Source: Kosmotogaceae bacterium
Lineage (GTDB): Bacteria > Thermotogota > Thermotogae > Petrotogales > Kosmotogaceae
Reading direction: 5' to 3'
Length of the DNA: 36,150 nucleotides
Assembly (NCBI GenBank): GCA_003444085.1
Contig: DLVL01000052.1
Span: 1-36,150 of the forward strand
Under the pieces are notes generated by a model. The model saw only the letters and a list, made by a program, of their open reading frames with translations, was not told the origin of the DNA and did no database searches. Position numbers and translations under genes: made by a program. Below are positions 22,827-32,203 of the stretch, one piece after another. The first letter of the stretch is position 1, and every line of letters starts with the position of its first letter.

Positions 22827-24470
22827 ATGAGAACATCTGATGAGGTAAGAAATGAATACAAGAGATGGTTAGAAAAATCATCTCATGAAGCTGTAGAAGA
22901 GCTCAAGAATCTTTCGCCTGAGGAAGTCACAGAGAGGTTTTTCCAGGATCTGGAGTTCGGAACAGGTGGTATGAGAGGAAAGATTGGAATGGGCACGAAC
23001 CGTATGAACATCTATACTATTACGAGGGCTTCGCGCGGTTTTGCCCGGTGGATGAACGAGAAGTATCATGCTCCCTCAGTTGCGATTGCACATGATACAC
23101 GCCATAAGTCCGAAGTATTTGAAAATCGAGCTGCAACTGTTTTTGCCGCTTCCGGAGTTACGGTGCACATCTTTGATTTTCCTGCAGCTACTCCTCTTCT
23201 CAGCTATGCTGTCAGGGAACTGGGCTGTTCCGGAGGAGTGGTCATCACTGCAAGTCATAACCCAAAAGAGTATAACGGATTCAAGGTATATACAAGTGAC
23301 GGGACGCAAGCGGTCCCTGCTATTGCAGAGGAAATTACTGCGCTCGTTAAGGAAAGCGACTTTTTCATGGACTTACCGGAGAAGAGCGAAGAAGCTCGGA
23401 AAATTCCGCTCGATCTGGTTGAGGCGTACAGAAAGACTGTCATTGATCTTGCCAGAGCAGTCAGAGATATTGATGAAAAGGTTAAGGTGATCTATACTCC
23501 GCTTCATGGAACCGGTAAGTACCTCGTACCAGACGTGTTGAGACAGCTTGGACATGTGGTAATTGAGGAACCATCGCAGTCGATTCCCGATAGTGATTTT
23601 CCAACAGTGTCATATCCCAATCCAGAAGACAGGAGCACCTATGCTCTTGCGCTTGAGCTTGCGCAGCCTGAGAACGCAGATCTGATCATTTCAACCGATC
23701 CAGATTGTGACCGTATGGGGATAATGGCTCGTTCCGACGAGGAGTATGTGTTCCTCACAGGAAACCAGATAGGCATAATGCTTACTGAATTCCTTCTTGG
23801 AGAATTGTCCACCAGATTACCCCCCAATCCTTTTATCATCAAGACTATTGTATCGTCGGATATGGCTGCCGCGATCGCACGTGAGTATGGTGTTACTGTA
23901 AAGGAGACGCTAACTGGCTTCAAGTTCATTGGTGAATTGATTGAGGAATCAGAGAAAACGAATTCAGGAAGCTTCATTTTTGGTTTTGAGGAGAGCTACG
24001 GTTATCTATATGGAACCCACGTGAGGGACAAAGATGCAGTTGTCTCATCTGCCCTGATAACACTTCTCTACTCAAAGCTCAAGAGCGAAGGACTCTCTAT
24101 ACCAGAGTACCTGGAGATGCTCTATGATCAATATGGTTACTACTCTGAAAGATTGGTGAGCAAAGAATACGACGGAATAGAGGGAATAAGGAAGATTGAG
24201 AACATCATGGCGCGGATGAGAGATAATCCTCCAAGAAGCATCGGTGAAAACAAGCTTGAGAAGACACTTGATTATTTGGAAGGTATCGAAGGGTTGCCAG
24301 CTTCGAATGTCGTTTCAGCTATCTATGAGGGAGATCTGAAACTCATTGTCAGGCCTTCTGGGACGGAACCCAAGATCAAGTTCTACCTGATGGCCAGTGG
24401 AGAAAGCAAAGAGGTAGCAGAGAGAAAACTGGATCTTCTCGAAGACGAGGTAGAAAGGATTGTTGGTTGA
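22827..24470 (+). CDS. Phosphoglucomutase/phosphomannomutase
   Basis: Alpha-D-phosphohexomutase superfamily, 547 residues in four domains. FGTGGMRGKIG at about 44-54 binds substrate. TASHNPKEYNGFKVY contains the phosphorylated serine S143. DPDCDRMG (D291, D293, D295) binds magnesium. GFEESYGYLYG is the sugar-binding loop, and RPSGTEPKIKFYL is the phosphate-binding loop. The full set suggests an active enzyme, probably interconverting glucose 1- and 6-phosphate for the glgA and galT products; mannose or other specificity cannot be excluded. ATG at 22827 is preferred over an upstream TTG at 22803 because it gives the family N-terminus. It abuts the next gene. Confidence 0.9.
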   Translation: MRTSDEVRNEYKRWLEKSSHEAVEELKNLSPEEVTERFFQDLEFGTGGMRGKIGMGTNRMNIYTITRASRGFARWMNEKYHAPSVAIAHDTRHKSEVFENRAATVFAASGVTVHIFDFPAATPLLSYAVRELGCSGGVVITASHNPKEYNGFKVYTSDGTQAVPAIAEEITALVKESDFFMDLPEKSEEARKIPLDLVEAYRKTVIDLARAVRDIDEKVKVIYTPLHGTGKYLVPDVLRQLGHVVIEEPSQSIPDSDFPTVSYPNPEDRSTYALALELAQPENADLIISTDPDCDRMGIMARSDEEYVFLTGNQIGIMLTEFLLGELSTRLPPNPFIIKTIVSSDMAAAIAREYGVTVKETLTGFKFIGELIEESEKTNSGSFIFGFEESYGYLYGTHVRDKDAVVSSALITLLYSKLKSEGLSIPEYLEMLYDQYGYYSERLVSKEYDGIEGIRKIENIMARMRDNPPRSIGENKLEKTLDYLEGIEGLPASNVVSAIYEGDLKLIVRPSGTEPKIKFYLMASGESKEVAERKLDLLEDEVERIVG

Positions 24471-25082
24471 ATGAACCCATGCTACGCTCACATAATATTC
24501 GATGAGGATGACTATTTCTCACCGAAGAAGGCGATTTTCGACAACAGGACAAAGACCGGGTTTCTGACTACCTGGTCTCAGAATCACGCTGAAGAGCTTT
24601 TGCAAAAGAAACACTGGAAGTGTCTGAGCGCATTCGGAATGGAAAGTAGTATACTACGGCAGATCTGTTTCGAAAGAAAGCACAGCAGGGACAACCTTCT
24701 GTACTTCAAATACATTGTCGATCTTCCCGATGCAGTGGAGACTTGTTTTGACTATGACATTGTAAACACTCTCGCCAGCAAGACTTCTCTCAGGGAAATC
24801 ACCGAAGAGGTCGTCGGGATGCTAAGTGATTACGATGCGGGAAAACTAAGTTTCTCTGATGGCACATTGAACAAGTGGCTCAATAGAAAGACAAGGGACC
24901 TCGAGATTTCGGGAGCTGCTTGTTCAGATTCTTATCAGCAGGCTCTGATGAAGTACGTGGAAAACTTCGTAAGCAAGATTCTCTGGCAAGCGTATTCGGG
25001 GAATTTGAGAAAGCTCGCGTCTGATTCTTCGGCAATCGTCTTTCTTTTCACAGAAATGTGTAGCTTCTCTGTTGCATTATGA
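24471..25082 (+). CDS. Hypothetical protein, 203 residues
   Basis: Not recognised. The start ATG immediately follows the mutase stop, and the end overlaps truA by 4 bases, so position and tight packing argue that it is a real gene. The sequence is soluble-looking, with no signal peptide or membrane segment. It has several cysteines and an acidic, aromatic-rich first half (FDEDDYFSPKK, FLTTWSQNHAEELLQKKHWK). No nucleotide-binding, metal-binding or repeat motif stands out. It may be specific to this lineage; neighbours suggest only that it is expressed with carbohydrate and RNA-modification genes. Confidence 0.7.
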   Translation: MNPCYAHIIFDEDDYFSPKKAIFDNRTKTGFLTTWSQNHAEELLQKKHWKCLSAFGMESSILRQICFERKHSRDNLLYFKYIVDLPDAVETCFDYDIVNTLASKTSLREITEEVVGMLSDYDAGKLSFSDGTLNKWLNRKTRDLEISGAACSDSYQQALMKYVENFVSKILWQAYSGNLRKLASDSSAIVFLFTEMCSFSVAL

Positions 25083-25852
25083 ACGAACAAGAGAGACGAT
25101 ATAAGCGCTTTGCAGCTGTGGTGGCATATGATGGTACGGAGTTCTACGGCTTCCAGAATCAGCCTGATAGAAGAACTGTTCAAGGTGTTTTTGAAGACTC
25201 TTTGCGGCGCATCCATAAGACCGATATTCAGAGTGAGGGGGCAGGAAGGACAGATACTGGTGTTCACGCATGGGGACAGGTTATTGCCTTTAGCTCATGT
25301 TTGACAAGACTGGATGGTTTCTCCATGAAGAACGCTTTAAATGCGAACCTTCCCGAGGACCTTCTAGTCAGAAGAGTTGTATGCGTTCCTGAAGATTTCA
25401 GTCCGAGGTTTTCAGCAAGAAAGAGAATCTATCATTACTACATTCTGAATCGTAAAGAACCCAGCATATTCCTGCGACGTTACACATGGCATTTTCCATA
25501 TGAAATGGATCTTGATGCCATGAGGAGAGGTGCAAAGTACCTGTTAGGGGAGCGCGACTTCTCAGCCTTCCGAACAGGCAAGGACGAAAGAAATCCCGTA
25601 AGGACTGTTTATGAGATTAGGGTTCTAAGAATCAGAAGAGACATCGTGCTCATTCGTGTGGAGGGAGCGTCATTCCTCAGGAGGATGGTCAGAAACATCA
25701 CTGGCACTCTTGTCAGAGTTGGAGTTGGACATCTGGAACCAGAGAAGGTTCGAGATCTCGTCGAATCCACTGACAGAAGAACATTGCCGAGTTCTGCGCC
25801 AGCTCAGGGTCTTTTCCTTCACAGAGTAGTGTTTGAGCATTTTAAGTCATAG
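25079..25852 (+). CDS. truA: tRNA pseudouridine(38-40) synthase TruA
   Basis: TruA modifies uridines 38, 39 and 40 in the anticodon arm. The family start AVVAYDGTEFYGFQNQPD, then TVQGVFEDSLRR, and EGAGRTDTGVHAWGQV with the catalytic aspartate D59 are all present. FRTGKDERNPVRTV and the LRRMVRNITGTLVRVG block near the C-terminus also match. At 257 residues it has normal length. It overlaps the preceding unknown gene by 4 bases; a 39-nt gap then separates it from the secreted protein. Confidence 0.95.
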   Translation: MNEQERRYKRFAAVVAYDGTEFYGFQNQPDRRTVQGVFEDSLRRIHKTDIQSEGAGRTDTGVHAWGQVIAFSSCLTRLDGFSMKNALNANLPEDLLVRRVVCVPEDFSPRFSARKRIYHYYILNRKEPSIFLRRYTWHFPYEMDLDAMRRGAKYLLGERDFSAFRTGKDERNPVRTVYEIRVLRIRRDIVLIRVEGASFLRRMVRNITGTLVRVGVGHLEPEKVRDLVESTDRRTLPSSAPAQGLFLHRVVFEHFKS

Positions 25853-25891
25853 TATGTGGTCTTCCTATTCTGAGGATCAGTGGGGGTAAAT

Positions 25892-27346
25892 GTGAGGTTA
25901 TTTCTTTGTTGTATTCTGATTTCATTATTCACCGGTGTTCTTTTTGCTGGCAGTGTTTTTGATTTTGTTGCCGAAGACATTGGATACTTTCTCCTTCTGA
26001 GGAATACAGAGTCAGCTCTGCAGAACTTGAAGCAGAACACCAGCTTCTTCAGTACATATCTCGGCGATTCTGGATTTGGCGCTGAACGTTCATTTTACGG
26101 TATTATTGACGCTGCTGGTTATTCCGCTGGAGTCGAGATGACGCTTCTAAAGAGATCCATTAACCAGGAGATTCTTCTTGCTGGCGATGAGATTGACTTG
26201 AGGATACAGGATCTTCTCACACTCGATCCATTCTACTTCTTGGAAAGAATGAAGATTTCGGGGAGAAAGATCTTCATAGTCTGGTGCACACAGGATTCAG
26301 CGGAATTAATGAGACTTGTCGCTGCTGTTCTGAACATGCGAGTTTTCACACAGAAGGGAGACAGTGTCTCTGAGCTGAGGAGTGAGGGTGGCGTGTTGTT
26401 TGCTTACCCTGCTTCTGGTTACCTGATCCTTGGTGGAACTATGGATTCGATTGATAGTGCGCTGGCGGCCTTTGAGGGGCAGAAGCGGAGGCTTGTTGAC
26501 ACAGTGGGAAAAGGACAGGAGGTAGCATCTGCGAGTAAGGACTACTGGATTACTGGTTATTTTGATAGCGACAGATTCAGTATTGACATGGGACTGGAAA
26601 CAACTTATTCCATACAGAACTCATCGATCTACGTAAAGCCTCAGGAGAACACACTTTATGCATATATAGAACAGGAGATTCTGTTTCTTGATGACTCGGA
26701 GATGGACAGACTTCGATCCATGACAACATGCAAGACATCGGAAGTTGATGAGCGCGCATTTGGAGACTACATGGTGTTTTTCCCTTCAAGCAGCATTCAG
26801 ACTCTGAGGAGGGAACTCTCTAGATGGTTCGAACTTGATCTCCAGCCATATAGCTATCTTGCTGACTATATTGTAGAAATAGCTAGAAGAAGCGTGGGAA
26901 ATGTCAGGATCTATGGAAACCTGTTTTCCGGCGAGCCTGATGCTTCGGTGGTCTTCACCATTTCTAATGATAGTACTGGGGTTCTCGAAGAAAAGCTTCT
27001 GAGTATTGGTGGGGAGAGATTGCCAGATGAAAAAGAGATTCCGGTGTATTTGTTGGAAGACGATTTCAACACGATCTTCTTCCTATTTCTCGAGAACGCA
27101 GTGGTTTGCACAGTGTTGCAGCCAGATGTTTATCTTGGCAAGATAGATAGGGCAAGACCATTATCTGAAAACGAAACCTATAAGCTAATAATGGAGAAGG
27201 GTTGGTCTGAAGACATCATCAGGGCTTACATTGATGCGAGAAACATATTCAGATCGCTGATTGACTTGAGTGTTGAAAGTGGCATGCTTTATCAGCAGAA
27301 GGTCGATCGCGAAGGAAGAATGCTCCACACGATAAGAGTCTTTTAG
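25892..27346 (+). CDS. Predicted exported protein of unknown function, 484 residues
   Basis: The product begins with RLFLCCILISLFTGVLFAG, a typical signal peptide likely cleaved after the alanine/glycine near residue 19; the following residue is serine, so it is not a lipoprotein. The rest is a soluble-looking, beta-rich protein with regularly placed small hydrophobic strands and no recognised catalytic motif. The GTG at 25892 is preferred, since the G5 run (25882-25886) serves as ribosome-binding site and the signal peptide starts exactly there; GTG at 25880 overlaps that site. It ends 11 nt before secA. Its function is unknown; it may be a periplasmic or toga-associated protein. Confidence 0.75.
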   Translation: MRLFLCCILISLFTGVLFAGSVFDFVAEDIGYFLLLRNTESALQNLKQNTSFFSTYLGDSGFGAERSFYGIIDAAGYSAGVEMTLLKRSINQEILLAGDEIDLRIQDLLTLDPFYFLERMKISGRKIFIVWCTQDSAELMRLVAAVLNMRVFTQKGDSVSELRSEGGVLFAYPASGYLILGGTMDSIDSALAAFEGQKRRLVDTVGKGQEVASASKDYWITGYFDSDRFSIDMGLETTYSIQNSSIYVKPQENTLYAYIEQEILFLDDSEMDRLRSMTTCKTSEVDERAFGDYMVFFPSSSIQTLRRELSRWFELDLQPYSYLADYIVEIARRSVGNVRIYGNLFSGEPDASVVFTISNDSTGVLEEKLLSIGGERLPDEKEIPVYLLEDDFNTIFFLFLENAVVCTVLQPDVYLGKIDRARPLSENETYKLIMEKGWSEDIIRAYIDARNIFRSLIDLSVESGMLYQQKVDREGRMLHTIRVF

Positions 27347-27357
27347 AGGTGTAAGCT

Positions 27358-29814
27358 ATGTTCAAGAAGCTGTTTGACAAAAACAAGAGGCTGGTAAAGA
27401 GCTACAGAAGAATAGTTGAGAAGTGTAATCAACTTGAGCCGACCATTAGGGATTACTCTGAAGACGACTTCATCAACAAAACCAGTGAATTCAAACGAAG
27501 ACTTGAGAATGGAGAAACGTTTGATGACATTCTTGTTGAAGCATTTGCTCTTGTGAGAGAAGCTGCAAGAAGAACAGTAGGAATGCGTCCTTTTGATGTT
27601 CAGCTCATCGGTGCAATGTGCCTTCACAAGGGTAAGATTGCTGAGATGAAGACCGGTGAAGGTAAAACGCTTGCTGCCACTATGCCGATGTATTTGAATG
27701 CTCTAACTGGTAAAGGAACACATCTTGCAACAGTTAATGATTATCTTGCTCGAAGAGATGCCGACTGGATGGGTCCGGTGTACGAGTACATGGGGCTATC
27801 TGTTGGATACATTCAAGCAGGTATGTCGCCGAGCGAAAGAAAACCTGCATATGAAGCTGATATAACCTACGGAACAGCGAATGAATTTGGATTCGATTAT
27901 CTTCGAGATAATCTGGTTTACTCCCTCAAAGATAAAGTTCAGAGAGGACACAACTTCGTGATTGTCGATGAGGCTGACAGCATTCTGATTGATGAAGCAA
28001 GGACGCCCCTGATAATCTCTGGTCCTTCGGAAGCCTCTTCCTCTATGTATAAGCAATTTGCATTCTATGCGAAACGCTTTCAGAGAGAAAAGGATTATAT
28101 CGTTAACGAGAAAGACAGAACTGTAACACTCACAGAGGAAGGAATAGAGAAGGCCGAAAGCATTCTTGGCATAGACAACCTCTATGATCCTGCTCACTAT
28201 CAGCAGCTTTTTCATTTGCTGAATGCACTTAAGGCAGTGAATCTTTACAGAAAAGACGATGATTACGTTGTGACAAATGAGGGAGAAATCGTCATTGTTG
28301 ATGAGTTTACAGGCAGACTTTTGCCCGGCAGACGTTACAGCGAGGGACTTCATCAGGCTATAGAAGCCAAAGAAAACGTGAAGATAAAGGAAGAGACGAT
28401 TACCTACGCTACGATAACTTTCCAGAACTACTTCAAGCTGTATGACAAGATCTCTGGGATGACGGGGACAGCGGCTACCGAAGAATCTGAATTCATATCG
28501 ATTTACGATGCAGAGGTTGCAGTTATTCCTACCAATGAACCTGTTATACGGCAGGACAGGGATGATTTGATTTACAGAACAGCCGAGGAGAAATACAACG
28601 CTATTGTGGAAGAACTGACGGAACGTTATGAGAAAGGTCAACCAGTGCTCGTTGGAACGACTTCCATCGAAAAGAGTGAATTACTGAGTGACATGCTTCA
28701 AAGGAAGGGAATTCCTCACGAAGTTTTGAATGCGAAGCATCATGAACGAGAAGCAGAGATAGTTGCTAACGCTGGACAGAAGAAGACAATTACGATAGCC
28801 ACGAATATGGCTGGAAGAGGAACCGACATAAAGCTCGGCGAAGATGTTGTGGAGTTGGGCGGGCTCTATGTTCTCGGTACGGAGAGACATGAGAGTAGAA
28901 GAATAGATAATCAGCTGGTGGGTCGTTCTGGTAGGCAAGGAGACCCGGGAGAATCAAGGTTCTTCTTGTCTCTCGAGGATGAGCTGGTAAGGCTTTTCGG
29001 GGGAGAGAAACTGCAGGGAATAATGACTACGTTAAGAATGAAGCCCGGAGAACCTATTGAGCATCCGCTGCTTAGCCGGGTCATTAGTTCAGCTCAGAAG
29101 AAGATCGAAGGAATTCACTTTGCCATTAGAAAGAGACTCTATGAGCTTGACTCCGTTATGGATCAACAGCGTAGTGCGATATACGCCCATCGCAACTGGC
29201 TGCTGAAAGGTGAGGATCTGGACTCACATCTGGAAGAGATGATCGATGATGTGGTGGATAGAAGGCTTTCTGGCCTCGAAAGAGTTGAGGATGCTGACCA
29301 GTTACGGTCCATATTCGGTTTTCTGCCTGAGGCTGCTCTCGAGTCAATCAACCATCAGCAGGCAGTTGCAGTACTGCGAGAAGACGTCCTGGATGCCCTG
29401 AAGGGAATATACGAGCAGAAGAAGGCTGCCTTTGGTGAAGAATTTCCGACCGTGATGAAATACCTCATGTTGAGGATGATTGATGAGCGATGGAGACGAC
29501 ATCTGGAGTCAATCGAGCACCTTAAAGACTCAGTGGGTTTGAGGGCATATGGCCAGAAGGATCCGGTACTGGAATTCAAGAGAGAGTCCTACATGTTGTT
29601 TGAAAACACTGTAGATTCCCTCTACGATGATGTGATCAGTGTTCTGTGTAGAATGGTAAGAGTTGACAGCGAAAGAGCTCGAGAAGAGGCATCAAAAGAG
29701 TTAAGTAATCTGAGTTTCGTCCATTCCGAATTCGCTCAGCCCCGCGAGAAGGAGAAGAAGCAAGAAAAGAAGGTCTCTGCTGCGAGGAAGAGGCGCTTCA
29801 AAGTAAAGAGGTAG
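27358..29814 (+). CDS. secA: Preprotein translocase ATPase SecA
   Basis: SecA drives preproteins through SecYEG. Walker A is MKTGEGKTL with K103; Walker B is VDEADSILIDEARTPLIISG. The second motor has VLVGTTSIEKSELLS, TNMAGRGTDIKLG and GRSGRQGDPGESRFFLSLED. The C-terminal helical scaffold ends in a lysine/arginine-rich tail (KKQEKKVSAARKRRFKVKR); the cysteine-rich zinc-binding tail of many SecA proteins is absent. At 818 residues this is a compact member. ATG at 27358 has AGAGGTG upstream. It is followed by prfB, a common bacterial arrangement. Confidence 0.97.
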   Translation: MFKKLFDKNKRLVKSYRRIVEKCNQLEPTIRDYSEDDFINKTSEFKRRLENGETFDDILVEAFALVREAARRTVGMRPFDVQLIGAMCLHKGKIAEMKTGEGKTLAATMPMYLNALTGKGTHLATVNDYLARRDADWMGPVYEYMGLSVGYIQAGMSPSERKPAYEADITYGTANEFGFDYLRDNLVYSLKDKVQRGHNFVIVDEADSILIDEARTPLIISGPSEASSSMYKQFAFYAKRFQREKDYIVNEKDRTVTLTEEGIEKAESILGIDNLYDPAHYQQLFHLLNALKAVNLYRKDDDYVVTNEGEIVIVDEFTGRLLPGRRYSEGLHQAIEAKENVKIKEETITYATITFQNYFKLYDKISGMTGTAATEESEFISIYDAEVAVIPTNEPVIRQDRDDLIYRTAEEKYNAIVEELTERYEKGQPVLVGTTSIEKSELLSDMLQRKGIPHEVLNAKHHEREAEIVANAGQKKTITIATNMAGRGTDIKLGEDVVELGGLYVLGTERHESRRIDNQLVGRSGRQGDPGESRFFLSLEDELVRLFGGEKLQGIMTTLRMKPGEPIEHPLLSRVISSAQKKIEGIHFAIRKRLYELDSVMDQQRSAIYAHRNWLLKGEDLDSHLEEMIDDVVDRRLSGLERVEDADQLRSIFGFLPEAALESINHQQAVAVLREDVLDALKGIYEQKKAAFGEEFPTVMKYLMLRMIDERWRRHLESIEHLKDSVGLRAYGQKDPVLEFKRESYMLFENTVDSLYDDVISVLCRMVRVDSERAREEASKELSNLSFVHSEFAQPREKEKKQEKKVSAARKRRFKVKR

Positions 29815-29821
29815 AGTTGTG

Positions 29822-30928
29822 ATGCAGAGTTACGAGATAAACACACGAATAAATGAAGTGAAAAGGAAGTTTGAAGCAATCGAAGATATGACGGATATTT
29901 CCAGCCTCAGGGCTGCTTTGGAAAGCGCGGAGAAAGAGATGGCTTCCCCATCTGTTTGGAATGATCAGGAACGCGCCACGAGATTAGGCCAGGAGGCGCA
30001 ATACATAAGAGAGAGACTTGCAACGCTCGAGAATATCAGGAAGACTATAGACGATCTGGATGCCGCTGTGGAGCTCAGTGAGGAGGATGAAACATTTGCC
30101 GGCAGCCTTGAAGATTTGGTTCGTGAAGCTGAGGCAAAGATCCGAGATCTTGAACTGAATACGCTTCTTTCTGGGAAGTATGATGCAAAAAACGCCTATC
30201 TTTCTGTTCACCCGGGCGCTGGAGGCACGGAATCACAGGATTGGGCCTCCATGCTTCTGAGGATGTATGAACGCTGGGCAGAGAAGAAGGGTTACAAGGT
30301 AAACTATGTCGAAGAGAATCCAGGAGAAGAAGCAGGTATCAAGAGTGCGACGATCAATATCAGGGGTCCCTTTGCTTACGGAATGCTCAAGTATGAGACA
30401 GGTGTCCACCGACTCGTTCGTATCTCCCCATTTGACTCAAATCATCGACGCCATACATCTTTCGCATCTGTGACTGTCTTTCCTGAGACTGATAACGATA
30501 TAGACATTGATATACCGACGGAAGAACTGCGCATAGACACTTACAGGGCTGGAGGAGCAGGGGGTCAACACGTTAACAGGACAGAGTCAGCGATAAGGAT
30601 AACACACTTCCCCACGGGGATAGTGGTAACATGTCAGAACAGCAGGTCACAGCATCAGAACAAGACAACTGCTATGAATATGCTGAAGGCCAGACTCCTG
30701 CAGATAGAAATCGAGAAAAAAAGGCAAGAAAAGCTTAAACTGATGGGTGAGCAGAAAGACATCTCCTGGGGGAGTCAAATCAGGTCTTATGTGTTTCAAC
30801 CCTATACCATGGTAAAGGATCACAGAACAAGCGAAGAGACCGGAAACGTTGAAGCTGTAATGGATGGGGAAATTGATGACTTTATTGAACGCGAGCTGCT
30901 TATGTTTGCCCGCATCGAATCAGAATAG
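29822..30928 (+). CDS. prfB: Peptide chain release factor 2
   Basis: RF2 terminates translation at UGA and UAA. The stop-recognition motif SPF is in VHRLVRISPFDSNHRRH, and the catalytic GGQ is in RAGGAGGQHVNRTESA. Together these define RF2 rather than RF1. The 368-residue reading frame is continuous, so the +1 programmed frameshift found in many bacterial prfB genes is absent here. ATG at 29822 is chosen; the GTG immediately before it (29819) is equally compatible with GAGGT at 29808-29812. It lies 7 nt after secA. Confidence 0.96.
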   Translation: MQSYEINTRINEVKRKFEAIEDMTDISSLRAALESAEKEMASPSVWNDQERATRLGQEAQYIRERLATLENIRKTIDDLDAAVELSEEDETFAGSLEDLVREAEAKIRDLELNTLLSGKYDAKNAYLSVHPGAGGTESQDWASMLLRMYERWAEKKGYKVNYVEENPGEEAGIKSATINIRGPFAYGMLKYETGVHRLVRISPFDSNHRRHTSFASVTVFPETDNDIDIDIPTEELRIDTYRAGGAGGQHVNRTESAIRITHFPTGIVVTCQNSRSQHQNKTTAMNMLKARLLQIEIEKKRQEKLKLMGEQKDISWGSQIRSYVFQPYTMVKDHRTSEETGNVEAVMDGEIDDFIERELLMFARIESE

Positions 30929-30942
30929 ATCGGGAATTGTGT

Positions 30943-30972
30943 TTGACATTGCACACGGCAAAATGCTAATAT
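30943..30972 (+). promoter_or_regulatory. Strong sigma-A promoter of rsmH-ftsL-ftsI
   Basis: A perfect TTGACA (30943-30948) and TAATAT (30967-30972) are 18 bases apart, with TGC directly before the -10 box as an extended -10. Transcription starting near 30979 would give a leader of about 17 nt that already contains the GGAGTG ribosome-binding site (30982-30987) of rsmH. Confidence 0.75.
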
Positions 30973-30995
30973 ACAAACAGCGGAGTGGATCGTAA

Positions 30996-31901
30996 TTGAA
31001 CAATAAATGCTGTGAACACCACAGGAGCGTCATGGTCCACGAAGCGCTCCATTATTTGTTGCCAAAGAAAAATGGTATATACATTGACGGAACATTAGGC
31101 GAAGGAAATCATACCCTTGCAATTCTCGAGGCCACAGAAGGAAGATGCAGAGTGATAGGCCTTGATCTAGATAGAGAAGCAATACGACTAGCGGAGAGCA
31201 ATCTCAGAGCTTACAGCGATTCAGTGGAGTTATTCGAGGCATCGTATGCGGACTTTGATTCTGTTCTAAGGTCTTTGGATATTGAAAAGGTAAGCGGTAT
31301 TCTCCTCGATTTAGGAGTCTCTACCTTGCAGCTCAAAGGTGATGGTCGTGGGTTTTCGTATGAAAAGGATGAGCCACTTGATATGCGAATGAGTTCTCGG
31401 AACCCAATCACAGCGGAGACGATAGTCAACAGATATTCTGAGAGTGAGCTTGCAAGAGTCATTTTCGAGCTCGGAGATGAAAAGAGATTTGCGAGGAGGA
31501 TCTCTCGTCATATTGTCCGGAGAAGACCCTTGTTAACAACAGGAGATCTGGTCAGTGCAGTGCGTAATGCACTACCCCCAGAGGAGATCCGGAAAAGAAG
31601 ACGGCATTTTGCAACAAGGGTTTTTCAAGCTATCAGGATTGAGGTCAACAAGGAAATTGATACGCTTGAAAGATCTTTGGTAAGAATGCCAGACTATATC
31701 AAAGATGGCGGGAGACTGGTAGTGATTTCCTTTCATTCTCTCGAGGATCGGGCAGTAAAGAACAAGTTCAGGGAAATGAAGGACTCAGAGCTAAAGATAC
31801 TGACGAAGAAGCCTGTAGTACCGTCTGAGAGAGAGCTTATTTCAAATCCTCGGTCAAGAAGTGCGAAACTGAGGGCAGCGGAGCGGATTGCAAGGGGGTA
31901 A
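30996..31901 (+). CDS. rsmH: 16S rRNA (cytosine1402-N4)-methyltransferase RsmH (MraW)
   Basis: RsmH methylates N4 of C1402 in the ribosomal decoding site. The SAM motif is IDGTLGEGNHTLAIL at about 30-45. GILLDLGVSTLQL and the C-terminal FHSLEDRAVKNKFREM are family hallmarks, as is the final RSRSAKLRAAERI. Length 301 is normal. The TTG at 30996 has GGAGTG 8 nt upstream. It opens a short dcw-type cluster with the ftsL-like gene and ftsI, but no mraZ precedes it. Confidence 0.95.
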   Translation: MNNKCCEHHRSVMVHEALHYLLPKKNGIYIDGTLGEGNHTLAILEATEGRCRVIGLDLDREAIRLAESNLRAYSDSVELFEASYADFDSVLRSLDIEKVSGILLDLGVSTLQLKGDGRGFSYEKDEPLDMRMSSRNPITAETIVNRYSESELARVIFELGDEKRFARRISRHIVRRRPLLTTGDLVSAVRNALPPEEIRKRRRHFATRVFQAIRIEVNKEIDTLERSLVRMPDYIKDGGRLVVISFHSLEDRAVKNKFREMKDSELKILTKKPVVPSERELISNPRSRSAKLRAAERIARG

Positions 31902-31907
31902 CACATC

Positions 31908-32201
31908 ATGGTTATCTCAGTGAAGCGGAAGGAACTGAGATTTTCAGGCAAAGAGATTACTCAGTTGAAAAGCAGGAGCGGTCTGTTAATGGCCGTCGAG
32001 ACTGTTGTCATTGTGCTTCTGCTGGTGGTAATGGTGTTTCTACCATTCTATTTTGGTAATGAAGCGGACAAGATTAACGAATTGACCAAGCAAAAGGAAC
32101 AGAGTTTCTCGGTTATGTTGTCGCGTATCCAAGATATGTCGAGAGAGATTTCTTATTTGCAGACTGTACTGGGTGCAAGAAGCTCAGTTAAGACTGAATA
32201 G
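31908..32201 (+). CDS. FtsL-like small bitopic membrane protein
   Basis: The 97-residue product has a basic cytoplasmic N-terminus (KRKELRFSGKEITQLKSRS), a single hydrophobic segment at about 32-50 (VVIVLLLVVMVFLPFYFG) and a short extracellular coiled-coil-like tail. It has no strong sequence signature. Its topology and position between rsmH and the ftsI-type PBP fit FtsL, the divisome protein that works with FtsB and FtsQ. ATG at 31908 has AAGGGGG (31892-31898) 9 nt upstream. The call rests mainly on position and topology. Confidence 0.65.
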   Translation: MVISVKRKELRFSGKEITQLKSRSGLLMAVETVVIVLLLVVMVFLPFYFGNEADKINELTKQKEQSFSVMLSRIQDMSREISYLQTVLGARSSVKTE

Positions 32202-32203
32202 GA

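Noticed and set aside
27796..28641. 281-residue minus-strand frame inside secA
   Set aside because: Long only because of codon bias in secA; the sense frame has every SecA motif and this one resembles no protein family.
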